A DNA stretch of 44,948 bases from Xanthomarina sp035306705 (GTDB lineage: Bacteria > Bacteroidota > Bacteroidia > Flavobacteriales > Flavobacteriaceae), in the NCBI RefSeq assembly GCF_035306705.1, contig NZ_DATGNO010000173.1:1-44948 (forward strand). The letters are read 5' to 3'. Every line of letters begins with the position of its first letter. The first letter of the stretch is position 1. Positions 8,653-16,722 of this stretch are shown here, piece after piece. Both the position numbers and the translations under genes were made by a program. Below the pieces are notes generated by a model. The model had not been told where the DNA came from, made no database searches, and saw nothing but the letters and a program-made list of their open reading frames with translations.

Positions 8653-9297
8653 TTATATATAATAAAATAGGCGAATAATAAAATAAATTACAGCAATAAC
8701 AGATACGAGCATTATGTTTTTTACTATATTTTGTTGGTTCATTTCAGCTTTTTGCAAAGCCTTCATTCCTGCTACATGATCTATTTTAGTGGAGGTCTTT
8801 AATCCACTCGCTGATGTTTGGGCATGTTGAATATCATAAGTTTTAATACGGACTATAAAATCTTTTATAAAGTCAATATAATCTTGAATTTCATCATAAT
8901 AATTAACGCCGTCCATATCAAAACGCATTTTTTTACCAGCCTTATTATAAACAATTAATGAGGGGGCAGGTTTAGCAACATTAATTTTTGAAATTCCAGA
9001 CTTTATTGAATAGGAAACTATATCTGAAAAATAAATGGTCCCAAAGTGATTGGATTCAATGACAGTGTTGGAAATCCGTACAGTTTCTTTATTTTTTTTA
9101 GTGATTTTTACAGCACAATAAATGAAACCTGCAAAAAATATACCCCCCAGTATTATCGACAAATAACTCCCTAAGGCATTGGTCATATAAATAAGTGTAA
9201 TCGGGATTATCACACTAATAATTAGCAAAGAAATTAGCATGCCATACACAAACTGAATTTGTAAATAACGGAAAGTATAGGTTTTAACAGGGGCCAT
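8653..9297 (-). CDS. Hypothetical membrane protein
   Basis: Unrecognised 214-residue protein. Two hydrophobic helices near the N terminus (about 18-40 and 43-64) are followed by a soluble region resembling a PH-like or strand-rich module (about 70-150). A hydrophilic stretch and a final transmembrane helix (about 193-213) end the protein at the membrane. The order of TM hairpin, soluble domain and TM tail suggests an inner-membrane protein with a cytoplasmic central domain. It converges on the response regulator and is divergent from the decayed gene at 9507. Confidence 0.6.
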   Translation of the reverse strand: MAPVKTYTFRYLQIQFVYGMLISLLIISVIIPITLIYMTNALGSYLSIILGGIFFAGFIYCAVKITKKNKETVRISNTVIESNHFGTIYFSDIVSYSIKSGISKINVAKPAPSLIVYNKAGKKMRFDMDGVNYYDEIQDYIDFIKDFIVRIKTYDIQHAQTSASGLKTSTKIDHVAGMKALQKAEMNQQNIVKNIMLVSVIAVIYFIIRLFYYI

Positions 9298-9494
9298 TTT
9301 TTTAAAATTATAGTTATTATATTTTTTATTTAAACTTTAAATTCTTCGCTCATTTAAAGAAGAAATATTAAGGCAAAAATAAATGTATTTTAGTGGAAAA
9401 ATATCCCTGTAATTAGCCATTTTATGTCAGATGCTAGCAATAAAACTGAAGTGGAAACCCTGAAAACCATTATTATAATAAATAGAAAATACTT

Positions 9495-9502
9495 TAGTTT
9501 TG
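9495..9502 (+). promoter_or_regulatory. Predicted -7 box TAGTTTTG before the pseudogene
   Basis: Exact TAnnTTTG match ending 4 bases before the ATG of the decayed gene. If used, the transcript would begin at or very near the start codon. Confidence 0.4.
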
Positions 9503-9506
9503 TATA

Positions 9507-10248
9507 ATGGAAATATTCAATTTCAAAAACAAGAAAAAGAGTGTTGATATTGTAATAAACTCTTCCTCTAATTCAAAAAAACATGTTGGAGATATAGAAA
9601 AAACAATTATTTTATATGAACTTTTTGAGGTTCGTCCTGATCTTCGAAATAAGGAATGGAAGTATCGTTTTTTGTTTCATGTGGAGATCCTCAAGTTATT
9701 CAGGGACCCGATGGTTTTCCTTATCTTCAACTTCATAGTCTAGTTCCAAATCAACCTTTTTAGTGTTATGTGATACGACAAACCATTATAGATTTTATTT
9801 TGGATCAAGAAATTGGTATTGTTATTAATGTACAGAAGGATTAACCAGATTGGGTATTTACCTATGGCGATTTAGCTAATTTTATTTGAAAGACGTCTTT
9901 TGCTTTGAGAAACCATCTGTAAATTTACCTCAAGAAGAAACAATCCAGAAGTCCGAAAATATTTTAATCGGACAACCTTCGGAAGCACTACTTCCAGAAA
10001 AAACGAGACATGTTTTAAGAACCTATCTGCAACAGCAAGATATAACCGATACTAAAATTTATTTAATGTCCCGTAATTATAACAACATCATGCTACAAGA
10101 ATTAGTTTTTAATTTAACACCGACAAAAATTGGAAAGGATCGTTTTGATGTATTAATGTCTCATTTAGGCTGGTTTTTACCTAAGCATTATTATGTGGTT
10201 GTCATGGATTAAAATGGAGAATTAAAAGGGGCATTTGTAGCACTTTAA
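9507..10248 (+). pseudogene. Decayed gene of about 247 codons, unrecognised family
   Basis: Three reading-frame pieces join into one coherent protein. The first frame runs to about 9670. A one-base loss in a six-T run (9668-9673) shifts into a frame reading CGDPQVIQGPDGFPYLQLHS and on. That frame carries in-frame stops at 9761 (TAG) and 9842 (TAA). It shifts again near 9882-9887 after ANFI (another probable lost T) into [17 protein letters not shown] and on. A final TAA at 10210 interrupts VVMD*NGELKGAFVAL before the terminal stop at 10246. Two frameshifts and three stops make this a true decaying gene, not a single sequencing error. An SseB-like relationship crossed my mind but I cannot support it. 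Confidence 0.75.
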
Positions 10249-10387
10249 TAACTAAATGTTTATTTTGAATTTTTAGAGATAGTTCTAATTAGACGTAACA
10301 AATTTTTAGTTGTTGCATCTAAATTATCATATGTTGTTGTGATTTAATAGAAAGCAAGAATGATATATCGTGTACCTATTATATTAG

Positions 10388-11728
10388 TTAAAATCCTAAA
10401 TATTTTGCTGCAATCGAAAAGTAAATCAATACCCCACAAATATCTGATAAAGACGTTACCAAAGGTGCACTGGCTGTAGCTGGATCTATTTTTAATTTGG
10501 TGAAAATAAAAGGTAAAAGCATCCCAATTAAACTTCCAAGCATTACATTTAATACCATGGCAATGGCCACAACCAAAATAATTTCTGGCGCTCTAAAACT
10601 TGCAACAGCAGCAATACTTGCAGCCATGGTAACTCCTAATAAAAAGGAAACCAAAACTTCCCGACCAATTAATTTATACCAATCCGATATTTGTATTTCC
10701 CCTAAAGCTAAATAGCGAATCATTAGGGTAGCCGATTGCGAACCGGCGTTTCCACCACTATCAATCAACAAAGGCAGAAAGAAAACCAAGGAAACCATGG
10801 ATTGAATAACATCTTCATAAGTGGCTAATGCGGCTCCCGAAAAAACATTCATAAAAACCAAAAGGACTAACCACACAATTCGGTTTTTATACAAATTAAA
10901 AATTCGTTCCTTAAGTGGATTGGTAATGGCATTTTGAACCGATCCAAATTTATGAAAATCCTCTGTGGACTCTTCATCCACCACATCCATAATGTCGTCG
11001 AAAGTAACTATTCCCAAAAGCACACCTTCTTTACTTAAAACCGGTAAAGCTACTCGGTCATAATTTTTAAACACTATAATGGCTGTCTCCTGATCGTCCA
11101 TAGCATTCAAGGAGGTAAATTTATAGTCGATAAGTTCTTCAACAAGTTGATCTGGAGCCGCTAAAATGAGTTCTTTAATGGAAATGTCGTCTATTAGTTT
11201 CCAATCCTCATCTATAATATATATAACATTTAAAGTTTCAGAATCCTGTCCGAACTTTCTAATGTGATCAAAAGCCTGTGCCACAGTCATATCAGCTTTA
11301 ATAGCCACAAACTCAGGAGTCATTAAACGTCCAATACTATCTTTCGGATAGCTTAAAAGTTGAATGGTAATTTTTTGCTCTTCAGGAGATAGTCTCTGAA
11401 TAAGACGTTGCGCAATGTCTCCAGGTAACTCTTCAAAAAAGGCCGTTCTGTCATCGGGCTCAATATCGTTAAGTAAACGTGTTAATTTCTGAAAATTTTC
11501 AGCCAAGCCTTCAATAACTTCTTCTTGTTCAGAATGTGGAAGCAACTTAAAAACCTTTTTTGTTTGCGCTCTCGACAATAATCTAAAAAAAACTATTTTA
11601 TCGTTTTTGGAAACGCTTTCTATCAAATTTGCGACCTCAATAGCATCCAAGTTTCTTAGGGAACGCTTTAATACGCGCCATTTTCTGTTTTTAATAAGCT
11701 CGAGAAAATCTATTTTAGTAGTTGGCAT
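10388..11728 (-). CDS. mgtE: Magnesium transporter MgtE
   Basis: Inner-membrane Mg2+ channel/transporter of 446 residues, normal for the family. The cytoplasmic N domain (about 1-125) is a right-handed helical bundle; it includes LPGDIAQRLIQRLSPEEQ. A CBS pair follows (about 130-255; IGRLMTPEFVAI, YDRVALPVL, GIVTFDDIMDVV). The C-terminal membrane domain (about 285-446) has five hydrophobic helices, including the signature GGNAGSQSATLMIR that lines the pore. Family members are gated by Mg2+ bound between the N, CBS and connecting helices. It stands alone, divergent from the two-component system at 12084. Confidence 0.95.
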   Translation of the reverse strand: MPTTKIDFLELIKNRKWRVLKRSLRNLDAIEVANLIESVSKNDKIVFFRLLSRAQTKKVFKLLPHSEQEEVIEGLAENFQKLTRLLNDIEPDDRTAFFEELPGDIAQRLIQRLSPEEQKITIQLLSYPKDSIGRLMTPEFVAIKADMTVAQAFDHIRKFGQDSETLNVIYIIDEDWKLIDDISIKELILAAPDQLVEELIDYKFTSLNAMDDQETAIIVFKNYDRVALPVLSKEGVLLGIVTFDDIMDVVDEESTEDFHKFGSVQNAITNPLKERIFNLYKNRIVWLVLLVFMNVFSGAALATYEDVIQSMVSLVFFLPLLIDSGGNAGSQSATLMIRYLALGEIQISDWYKLIGREVLVSFLLGVTMAASIAAVASFRAPEIILVVAIAMVLNVMLGSLIGMLLPFIFTKLKIDPATASAPLVTSLSDICGVLIYFSIAAKYLGF

Positions 11729-11926
11729 AAATGTTGGTTTTATTGTTGTCTATAAGGTAAATAAATCCACTTGAAAAAGTATTCTTTTAAAACTTATATA
11801 AGTCTTCGATGAACTTAAAAAAAATACCTTTTAAATTTCTGAGGTAAATGTAAGCCTTATCTTTATTTTAAATAAATAATTGGCTTTTGTTCTTTTCAAG
11901 TTAAACTGTGAGACTATTTTTTTCTC

Positions 11927-11945
11927 ATTATACGCATTGTATAAT
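11927..11945. promoter_or_regulatory. 19-bp palindrome ATTATAC-GCATT-GTATAAT
   Basis: Perfect 7-base arms around a 5-base centre in the mgtE/regulator spacer. Length and symmetry resemble binding sites of dimeric metal-sensing repressors, but the factor is unknown. Confidence 0.4.
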
Positions 11946-12053
11946 TCAACTTTCATGATTTTAAAGCGTATCGAATAAATTCATACCAGCATAGATTTAG
12001 TCCTTTTATAAATCAAGACTTTAGCAATTTTTCAAATTCAATTTTATATTCCT

Positions 12054-12061
12054 TAATTTTG
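12054..12061 (+). promoter_or_regulatory. Predicted -7 box TAATTTTG for the efflux regulator operon
   Basis: Exact TAnnTTTG match 22 bases before the GTG start of the response regulator. Confidence 0.45.
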
Positions 12062-12083
12062 GGTATTCAAAACAATCGTTCGG

Positions 12084-12770
12084 GTGAAGAAAATACTTAT
12101 TATCGAAGATGATCCAGAGCTGAATAGAAATATTAAAGAAGCGCTTTTGGCAGAAAACATGCAGGTTGAAACGGTTTATGACGGTTTGTTGGCGGAGCGG
12201 ATTCTTAATAAATCACATTTCGACTGTATTTTATTGGACATTAATTTGCCTGGAAAAAGTGGTTTTGACTTGGCGAAAGATTTCAGGACCCATAATATGG
12301 CAACGCCTATTTTAATGATTTCGGCGTTTTCTGAACTGGAAGATAAAGTACACGGCTATGAAATGGGAGCCGACGATTATATTACCAAACCTTTTTATAT
12401 ACGCGAACTGATTTTAAAAATCAATTCCCTTATAAAACGCAGTCAAAACAATGCTGTTGACCGTCAAGAAAATGAACTTATTATTGCTGGCGATCTGCAG
12501 GTCAATACGCGGTTGAAAAAAGTAAGCCGACAGGAAACGGAAATTTCCTTAACACCAAGAGAATATCAAATTCTTCTAAAACTGTTGGAATCGAAAGGAG
12601 AAATTGTGTCCAAACAACGGTTGGTCCAAGAAATATGGGGGAAGTCTTTTGATGCCAATACCAATACCATCGAAGTGTATATTAATTTCTTAAGAAAGAA
12701 GATCGATCGGCCGTTTGGTAAAGAATCCATCAAAACCAAAATTGGTTACGGCTATTATTTTGAAGACTGA
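12084..12770 (+). CDS. OmpR/PhoB-family response regulator of the efflux operon
   Basis: DNA-binding response regulator of 228 residues. The receiver domain has EDD acidic residues at the start, phospho-acceptor D52 in LLDINLPGKSG and the conserved lysine in DDYITKPF. The C-terminal winged helix (about 130-226) reads LTPREYQILLKLLE and later NTIEVYINFLRKKID. Translation begins at GTG (12084); no upstream in-frame ATG exists and MKKILIIEDD is the natural N terminus. Its stop shares a base with the kinase ATG (TGATG), indicating coupling. Position before a TolC/adaptor/RND set suggests a CusR/CopR/CzcR-like role. Confidence 0.93.
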   Translation: MKKILIIEDDPELNRNIKEALLAENMQVETVYDGLLAERILNKSHFDCILLDINLPGKSGFDLAKDFRTHNMATPILMISAFSELEDKVHGYEMGADDYITKPFYIRELILKINSLIKRSQNNAVDRQENELIIAGDLQVNTRLKKVSRQETEISLTPREYQILLKLLESKGEIVSKQRLVQEIWGKSFDANTNTIEVYINFLRKKIDRPFGKESIKTKIGYGYYFED

Positions 12771-14146
12771 TGAGTATTAGAAGAAAAATTCTATTGTATT
12801 TTTCAGCAACAATCATCAGTTTGTTGGGCATGACCCTATTTTTTATTTACACCCTTTTCTATGAATATCGCGAAGAAGAGTTTCAGCAAAAACAAAAACA
12901 GAAAATCACCTCCACCATCAAGTTTCTAACGGAGATTAGACAAGCCGATGAATCCATTATCCAAGCCATGGATCGGATCAGTATCAATGAATTCTACGAT
13001 GAGAAACTTCTGATTTTCGACCATTCAAAAACATTGATTTATTCCAGTATCGACGATTTGCAGATTCCTCAGGAAGAGGTCAACAACATTCTGAAAGTAT
13101 TGACCATCGTCAATCCATGGCTAGAAACCAAAGACGATTTATACGATGTGGTTGGTGTTTATGTGAAATACAACAACAATACCTACTACGGCATCAATAA
13201 AGCTTTTGACGAATCGGGCTATTCGAAATTGGATTTTTTACGATACGTATTGTTGATTACCTTTTTAGGAATTTCTTTAGTAGTGATGTTAATAGCCTAT
13301 TACCTGTCGCGGATTATCGCGGAACCTATTGTGGATATCACCGAAAAAATCACCAATTATAATTTTGATACGCTTTATATTCCGATTGAAGTGAAGCGTT
13401 CTGAAAATGAAATTGTGGTTTTGGCGGAACAATTTAACAAGTTGATGAAACGAATGAAAGAGGCGGTTTCCTTTCAGAAACATGCTATTAATCATATTTC
13501 GCATGAATTAAAAACACCGATTGCTGTTTTGGTTTCCAATTTTGAGCGGATGGAAAACGAAATGGATTTGGAGGTTTTGAAATCGCAGATCAATCGTCAA
13601 AAAGAAGATACCAAAAACCTCAGTGAAATTATAAACCTCTTATTGGAACTCTCCAAAACCGATGCCGGCCAAAGCATTCCAAAAACAAAAATCCGAGTGG
13701 ATGAGCTGATTTTTGATACGATGGATGAGCTGTTGCAATTATATCCCGATTTTGAATTCTCAGTCGATTATGTCGGGCCAACCGACAACGAAAGCTTGTT
13801 GACCATTCAAGGTTCTGCTCGTTTATTGAAAGCGGCATTTATGAACCTCATGTTGAATTCCATTCACTACAGTTCTAATAAAGAAGGCAGCATTCGTATT
13901 ATTACTGATGAAAAACAACTTCAAGTTGATTTTATTAATGAAGGTCCTGTCATCACTACAGACGAACAGAAATTCCTCTTTCAGCACTTTTTTAGAGGCG
14001 AAAACAGTAAAGGCAAATCGGGTTTTGGCTTGGGACTTGTTTTTATATATAAAATTATTTCGCAACACCAAGGGCTAATATCGTATCATACAGACCATAA
14101 GAATTTAAATATCTTCACCGTGATCTTCCCTTTCCAAAGCGATTGA
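12770..14146 (+). CDS. Sensor histidine kinase of the efflux operon
   Basis: Inner-membrane sensor kinase of 458 residues. TM1 (about 7-29), a short periplasmic sensor domain (30-160), TM2 (about 162-183), HAMP linker (184-235), HisKA domain with H245 in HISHELKTP, and an HATPase domain with NLMLNSIHYS (N box) and GFGLGL (G2). The sensing loop has no obvious His/Cys/Met cluster, so the ligand cannot be read from the sequence. It overlaps the regulator by one base and precedes the efflux genes by 82 bases. Confidence 0.92.
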   Translation: MSIRRKILLYFSATIISLLGMTLFFIYTLFYEYREEEFQQKQKQKITSTIKFLTEIRQADESIIQAMDRISINEFYDEKLLIFDHSKTLIYSSIDDLQIPQEEVNNILKVLTIVNPWLETKDDLYDVVGVYVKYNNNTYYGINKAFDESGYSKLDFLRYVLLITFLGISLVVMLIAYYLSRIIAEPIVDITEKITNYNFDTLYIPIEVKRSENEIVVLAEQFNKLMKRMKEAVSFQKHAINHISHELKTPIAVLVSNFERMENEMDLEVLKSQINRQKEDTKNLSEIINLLLELSKTDAGQSIPKTKIRVDELIFDTMDELLQLYPDFEFSVDYVGPTDNESLLTIQGSARLLKAAFMNLMLNSIHYSSNKEGSIRIITDEKQLQVDFINEGPVITTDEQKFLFQHFFRGENSKGKSGFGLGLVFIYKIISQHQGLISYHTDHKNLNIFTVIFPFQSD

Positions 14147-14163
14147 TGCGTCTTCATTAATCG
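14140..14163 (+). other. Stem-loop over the kinase stop codon
   Basis: CGATTGATG and CATTAATCG pair over 9 positions with one G-T wobble and a 6-base loop. The stem contains the kinase TGA. No T run follows, so I do not call it a terminator; it could be a processing or attenuation site between the regulatory and efflux genes. Confidence 0.4.
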
Positions 14164-14165
14164 AT

Positions 14166-14216
14166 TCTTAAGCTAAACTTTATCCATTTTAAGGTCTTTT
14201 TAAGCTTGTTTTTAAG
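14166..14216 (+). promoter_or_regulatory. Direct repeats of TTTTAAG at helical-turn spacing, candidate regulator operator
   Basis: TTTTAAG occurs at 14187, 14198 and 14210, with a variant TCTTAAG at 14166. Spacings are 21, 11 and 12 bases, so all lie on roughly one face of the helix, as expected for head-to-tail OmpR/PhoB-family sites. A weak -7-like element (GTCTTTTG, 14216-14223) abuts the last repeat and lies just before the TolC ATG at 14229. This suits activation of a poor promoter by the regulator at 12084. The assignment is inference. Confidence 0.5.
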
Positions 14217-14228
14217 TCTTTTGCCACC

Positions 14229-15581
14229 ATGAAAATGAAAGACAACATCATAGGTGGCAAAAATACATTGGGTTCTGCACGAATCTTTTCGAAGGTTGCA
14301 TTCTTGATTTTTATCGGCATTAGCTCAAACGTTTTTGGGCAATTACAGCAAATGGATACCCTGAAACTTAGTCGACAGCAGTATGAAGAGCTTTTCTTAA
14401 AACAAAACCTGCTGCTCCTTGCAGAGACCTATAAAATAAATCAGGCTGAAGCCATGGTGTTACAGGCAAAACTTTGGCCTAATCCAAGCTTGACCGTTGA
14501 AGAAATAAATCTGTGGAGTACCAATAAACAATTGTCTTATTTAGAGGAGCCACTACCTCAGATTTTTGGAAATGTTGCCCAAAACACACAGTTTGCAGTT
14601 CAACTGGAACAACAAATTATCACCGCCGGTAAGCGAAAAAAGCTGATGGCCGTTGAGACTGTAGGTGTTAAAGTCGCAGAACAGGAATTTGAACTACTTC
14701 TTCGAAATCTGAAATATGAGTTTAGAAATACCCTCACCGAATTACAGTATTTGCAGCTCTACACGCAAGTCTTTTTCAAACAACGCGATTTGATCCAGAA
14801 TCTTCTAAACGCCTATAAACGACAACTTGAGAACGATCATATAAGCAAAGGCGACTACATGCGACTTCAAACCTTGCAATTGGAACTTTCAAAAGAAATC
14901 AATGAACTTTCCAAAGCGAAAAACGAAATGGAAAAGGAATTAAAAGTGCTTTTGAGCATTAACGGTCCGGTTAGTTTATTTGTGCAGGAAGATGATTTTA
15001 CGCCCAATTTAGCTAAACTTCAAAATCTTGATGTTTTGAATCTGCAACAAGCTCTCTTTACGCATAGACCTGATCTGAAAGTAGCCGAATTGGAACATGA
15101 GCATTTCAAGAGTTTATTGACCTATGAAAAATCGCAAGCCATTCCAGATATCAATTTGAATGCTTCATACGATCGTGGCGGAGGCATTTGGCCAAGTTTC
15201 TTCGGATTTGGGTTGTCCATAGATTTACCTGTTTTCAATAGAAATCAAGGCGCTATCGCCCATGCGCAATTCGGTATCGAAAACACGAACATCCTTTCCA
15301 ATGACATGCGATTAAGGGCACAGGCCGAATTTGATCAGCATTATAAAGATTTCACAAGGGCCTTAATGTTTTATGAAAGCATAGACTCAGATTTTGAAAC
15401 CGATTTAGACGAAATTTTCGAAAGTTACACCAGGAATTTTGCGAGTCGGAATATCAGTCTGCTCCAATATTTAGATTTTCAAGAGGCTTATTTGGAGAAT
15501 AAAAGAATCATCCTTGAATCGAAGAAAGAACTCCATCTGCAATTGGAAAAGCTCCAATACACCATCGGAAAAGAAATTTAA
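14229..15581 (+). CDS. TolC-family outer-membrane efflux protein
   Basis: Outer-membrane channel of a tripartite efflux pump, CzcC/CusC-like, 450 residues. The N terminus has a hydrophobic export signal ending NVFGQ. Two OEP repeats follow, with long amphipathic helices (about 60-260 and 270-445). Recognisable features are AKLWPNPSLTVEE near the start of the first repeat and RPDLKVAELEHE at the start of the second. It is first of three efflux genes, followed at once by the adaptor and the RND pump. The start at 14229 lies 13 bases after the direct-repeat array. Confidence 0.9.
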   Translation: MKMKDNIIGGKNTLGSARIFSKVAFLIFIGISSNVFGQLQQMDTLKLSRQQYEELFLKQNLLLLAETYKINQAEAMVLQAKLWPNPSLTVEEINLWSTNKQLSYLEEPLPQIFGNVAQNTQFAVQLEQQIITAGKRKKLMAVETVGVKVAEQEFELLLRNLKYEFRNTLTELQYLQLYTQVFFKQRDLIQNLLNAYKRQLENDHISKGDYMRLQTLQLELSKEINELSKAKNEMEKELKVLLSINGPVSLFVQEDDFTPNLAKLQNLDVLNLQQALFTHRPDLKVAELEHEHFKSLLTYEKSQAIPDINLNASYDRGGGIWPSFFGFGLSIDLPVFNRNQGAIAHAQFGIENTNILSNDMRLRAQAEFDQHYKDFTRALMFYESIDSDFETDLDEIFESYTRNFASRNISLLQYLDFQEAYLENKRIILESKKELHLQLEKLQYTIGKEI

Positions 15582-16713
15582 AAACAACTTATTCAATCCT
15601 AAAAATGTACAACACCAATTTATATCGGCTTACTCTTTTTGTTTTTGTGCTTTACTTATGAGTAGCTGCGCGAAAACCAAAAATGAACCTATCATTCAAG
15701 AAGATAAGGCCACGTTTTGCCTTAACGATTTCATGAAAGATGATATCATCAAATTTCCTGTAGAAAAAAGAGCTATAACCGAGTCTATTTTGCTTAATGC
15801 CAAAGTGGAAGCCAACCCGGACAAACTGGTGCATTTTGTGAGTTTGGTGAGTGGCGTGGTGACCAAAACCTATTTTTCTTCAGGTGAAGAAGTTAAGAAA
15901 GGTCAGTTGCTTTTGGAAATGATGAGCAGTGAGCTGAGTAACCTCACGTCACAAAAATCAAGTTTGCAATCCCAAATTCTCGTCGCGCAACGCGCATTGG
16001 AATCGGTTCAGGAAATGCACCGTGATAAGATCGCTTCCCAAAGAGATTTGATTGAAGCACAAAGTAATTTGGATGTATTGAGGGCAGAACTTCAAAACAC
16101 CAATGCGCAGCTCAATTTATATAGTGCTAGTACTGAACGTGGCGTGTTTCAGGTGAGAGCTTCCACTTCTGGCACCATTATCAGTAAAAATGTGGCAGCA
16201 GGCATGCAGGTTTCGGCAGAAAGTGATCCGCTTTTTACAATTTCCGATTTAAAGGAAGTTTGGATCATGGCCAATATTTACGCTGGTAATATTCCCTATG
16301 TAAAACAGGGCATGCCGGTTGAAATAAAAGCCTTGCCTTACGCCGATAAGGTGTTTTCAGGAGAAATAAATGCAATCTCACAAGTGTTTGATTCTAATGA
16401 ACGTGTTTTAAAAGCGCGTATCGTCATGGATAGTTTTGACGGCAAACTCATGCCGGGAATGTTGGTGGATGTTACCGTTGAAAAGGAGGACGGCCTTATG
16501 GCCAATGCGGCTCCTGTAAATGCGCTGATTTTTGACGATAACCAGCATTTTTTGGTGCTTTATAAATCCGATTGCGATATCGAAGTACGGAAAGTGACGC
16601 CCAACATCCAAAATTCCAACACGGTCTACTTTGAAAATAATATTGAAGAAGGCGAACAGATTATCACAAAAAATCACTTGCTGATTTACAACCACTTAAA
16701 AGCTCTAAAATAA
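15514..16713 (+). CDS. RND efflux periplasmic adaptor (CusB/CzcB-like lipoprotein)
   Basis: Membrane-fusion protein linking the RND pump to the TolC channel. Core features are a biotinyl-lipoyl half (SGVVTKTYFSSGEEVKKGQL), a helical hairpin (about 145-195), the second lipoyl half with STSGTIISKNVAAGMQV, a beta-barrel and a membrane-proximal domain. A lipobox ends LLMSSC. The start is uncertain. The only in-frame ATGs are 15514 (68-base overlap with the TolC gene, 51 residues before the lipobox cysteine) and 15658 (inside the lipobox). A better signal peptide begins at ATG 15605 but lies in another frame until about 15656, so a frameshift in the signal region is possible. The pump follows after 9 bases. 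Confidence 0.85.
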   Translation: MNRRKNSICNWKSSNTPSEKKFKNNLFNPKNVQHQFISAYSFCFCALLMSSCAKTKNEPIIQEDKATFCLNDFMKDDIIKFPVEKRAITESILLNAKVEANPDKLVHFVSLVSGVVTKTYFSSGEEVKKGQLLLEMMSSELSNLTSQKSSLQSQILVAQRALESVQEMHRDKIASQRDLIEAQSNLDVLRAELQNTNAQLNLYSASTERGVFQVRASTSGTIISKNVAAGMQVSAESDPLFTISDLKEVWIMANIYAGNIPYVKQGMPVEIKALPYADKVFSGEINAISQVFDSNERVLKARIVMDSFDGKLMPGMLVDVTVEKEDGLMANAAPVNALIFDDNQHFLVLYKSDCDIEVRKVTPNIQNSNTVYFENNIEEGEQIITKNHLLIYNHLKALK

Positions 16714-16722
16714 ACCTTATCC

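Larger units (their letters stand above)
11729..12083. other. 355-base divergent spacer between mgtE and the OmpR-type regulator
   Basis: No gene is visible. It is AT-rich and holds a 19-bp palindrome (11927-11945) and a -7 box for the regulator (12054-12061). I found no Mg2+ riboswitch (M-box or ykkC-like fold) that I could defend by eye. Confidence 0.6.

Noticed and set aside
9507..10212. Two separate short genes (about 9507-9743 and 9886-10212)
   Set aside because: The pieces, plus a middle frame between them, join into one protein across frameshifts and stops; they are parts of one pseudogene.
11729..12083. Mg2+ riboswitch before mgtE
   Set aside because: I could not identify a conserved riboswitch core or fold in the spacer; a covariance-model search would decide.
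14140..14163. Rho-independent terminator after the kinase
   Set aside because: The stem is good but no T run follows and the efflux genes continue 66 bases downstream.
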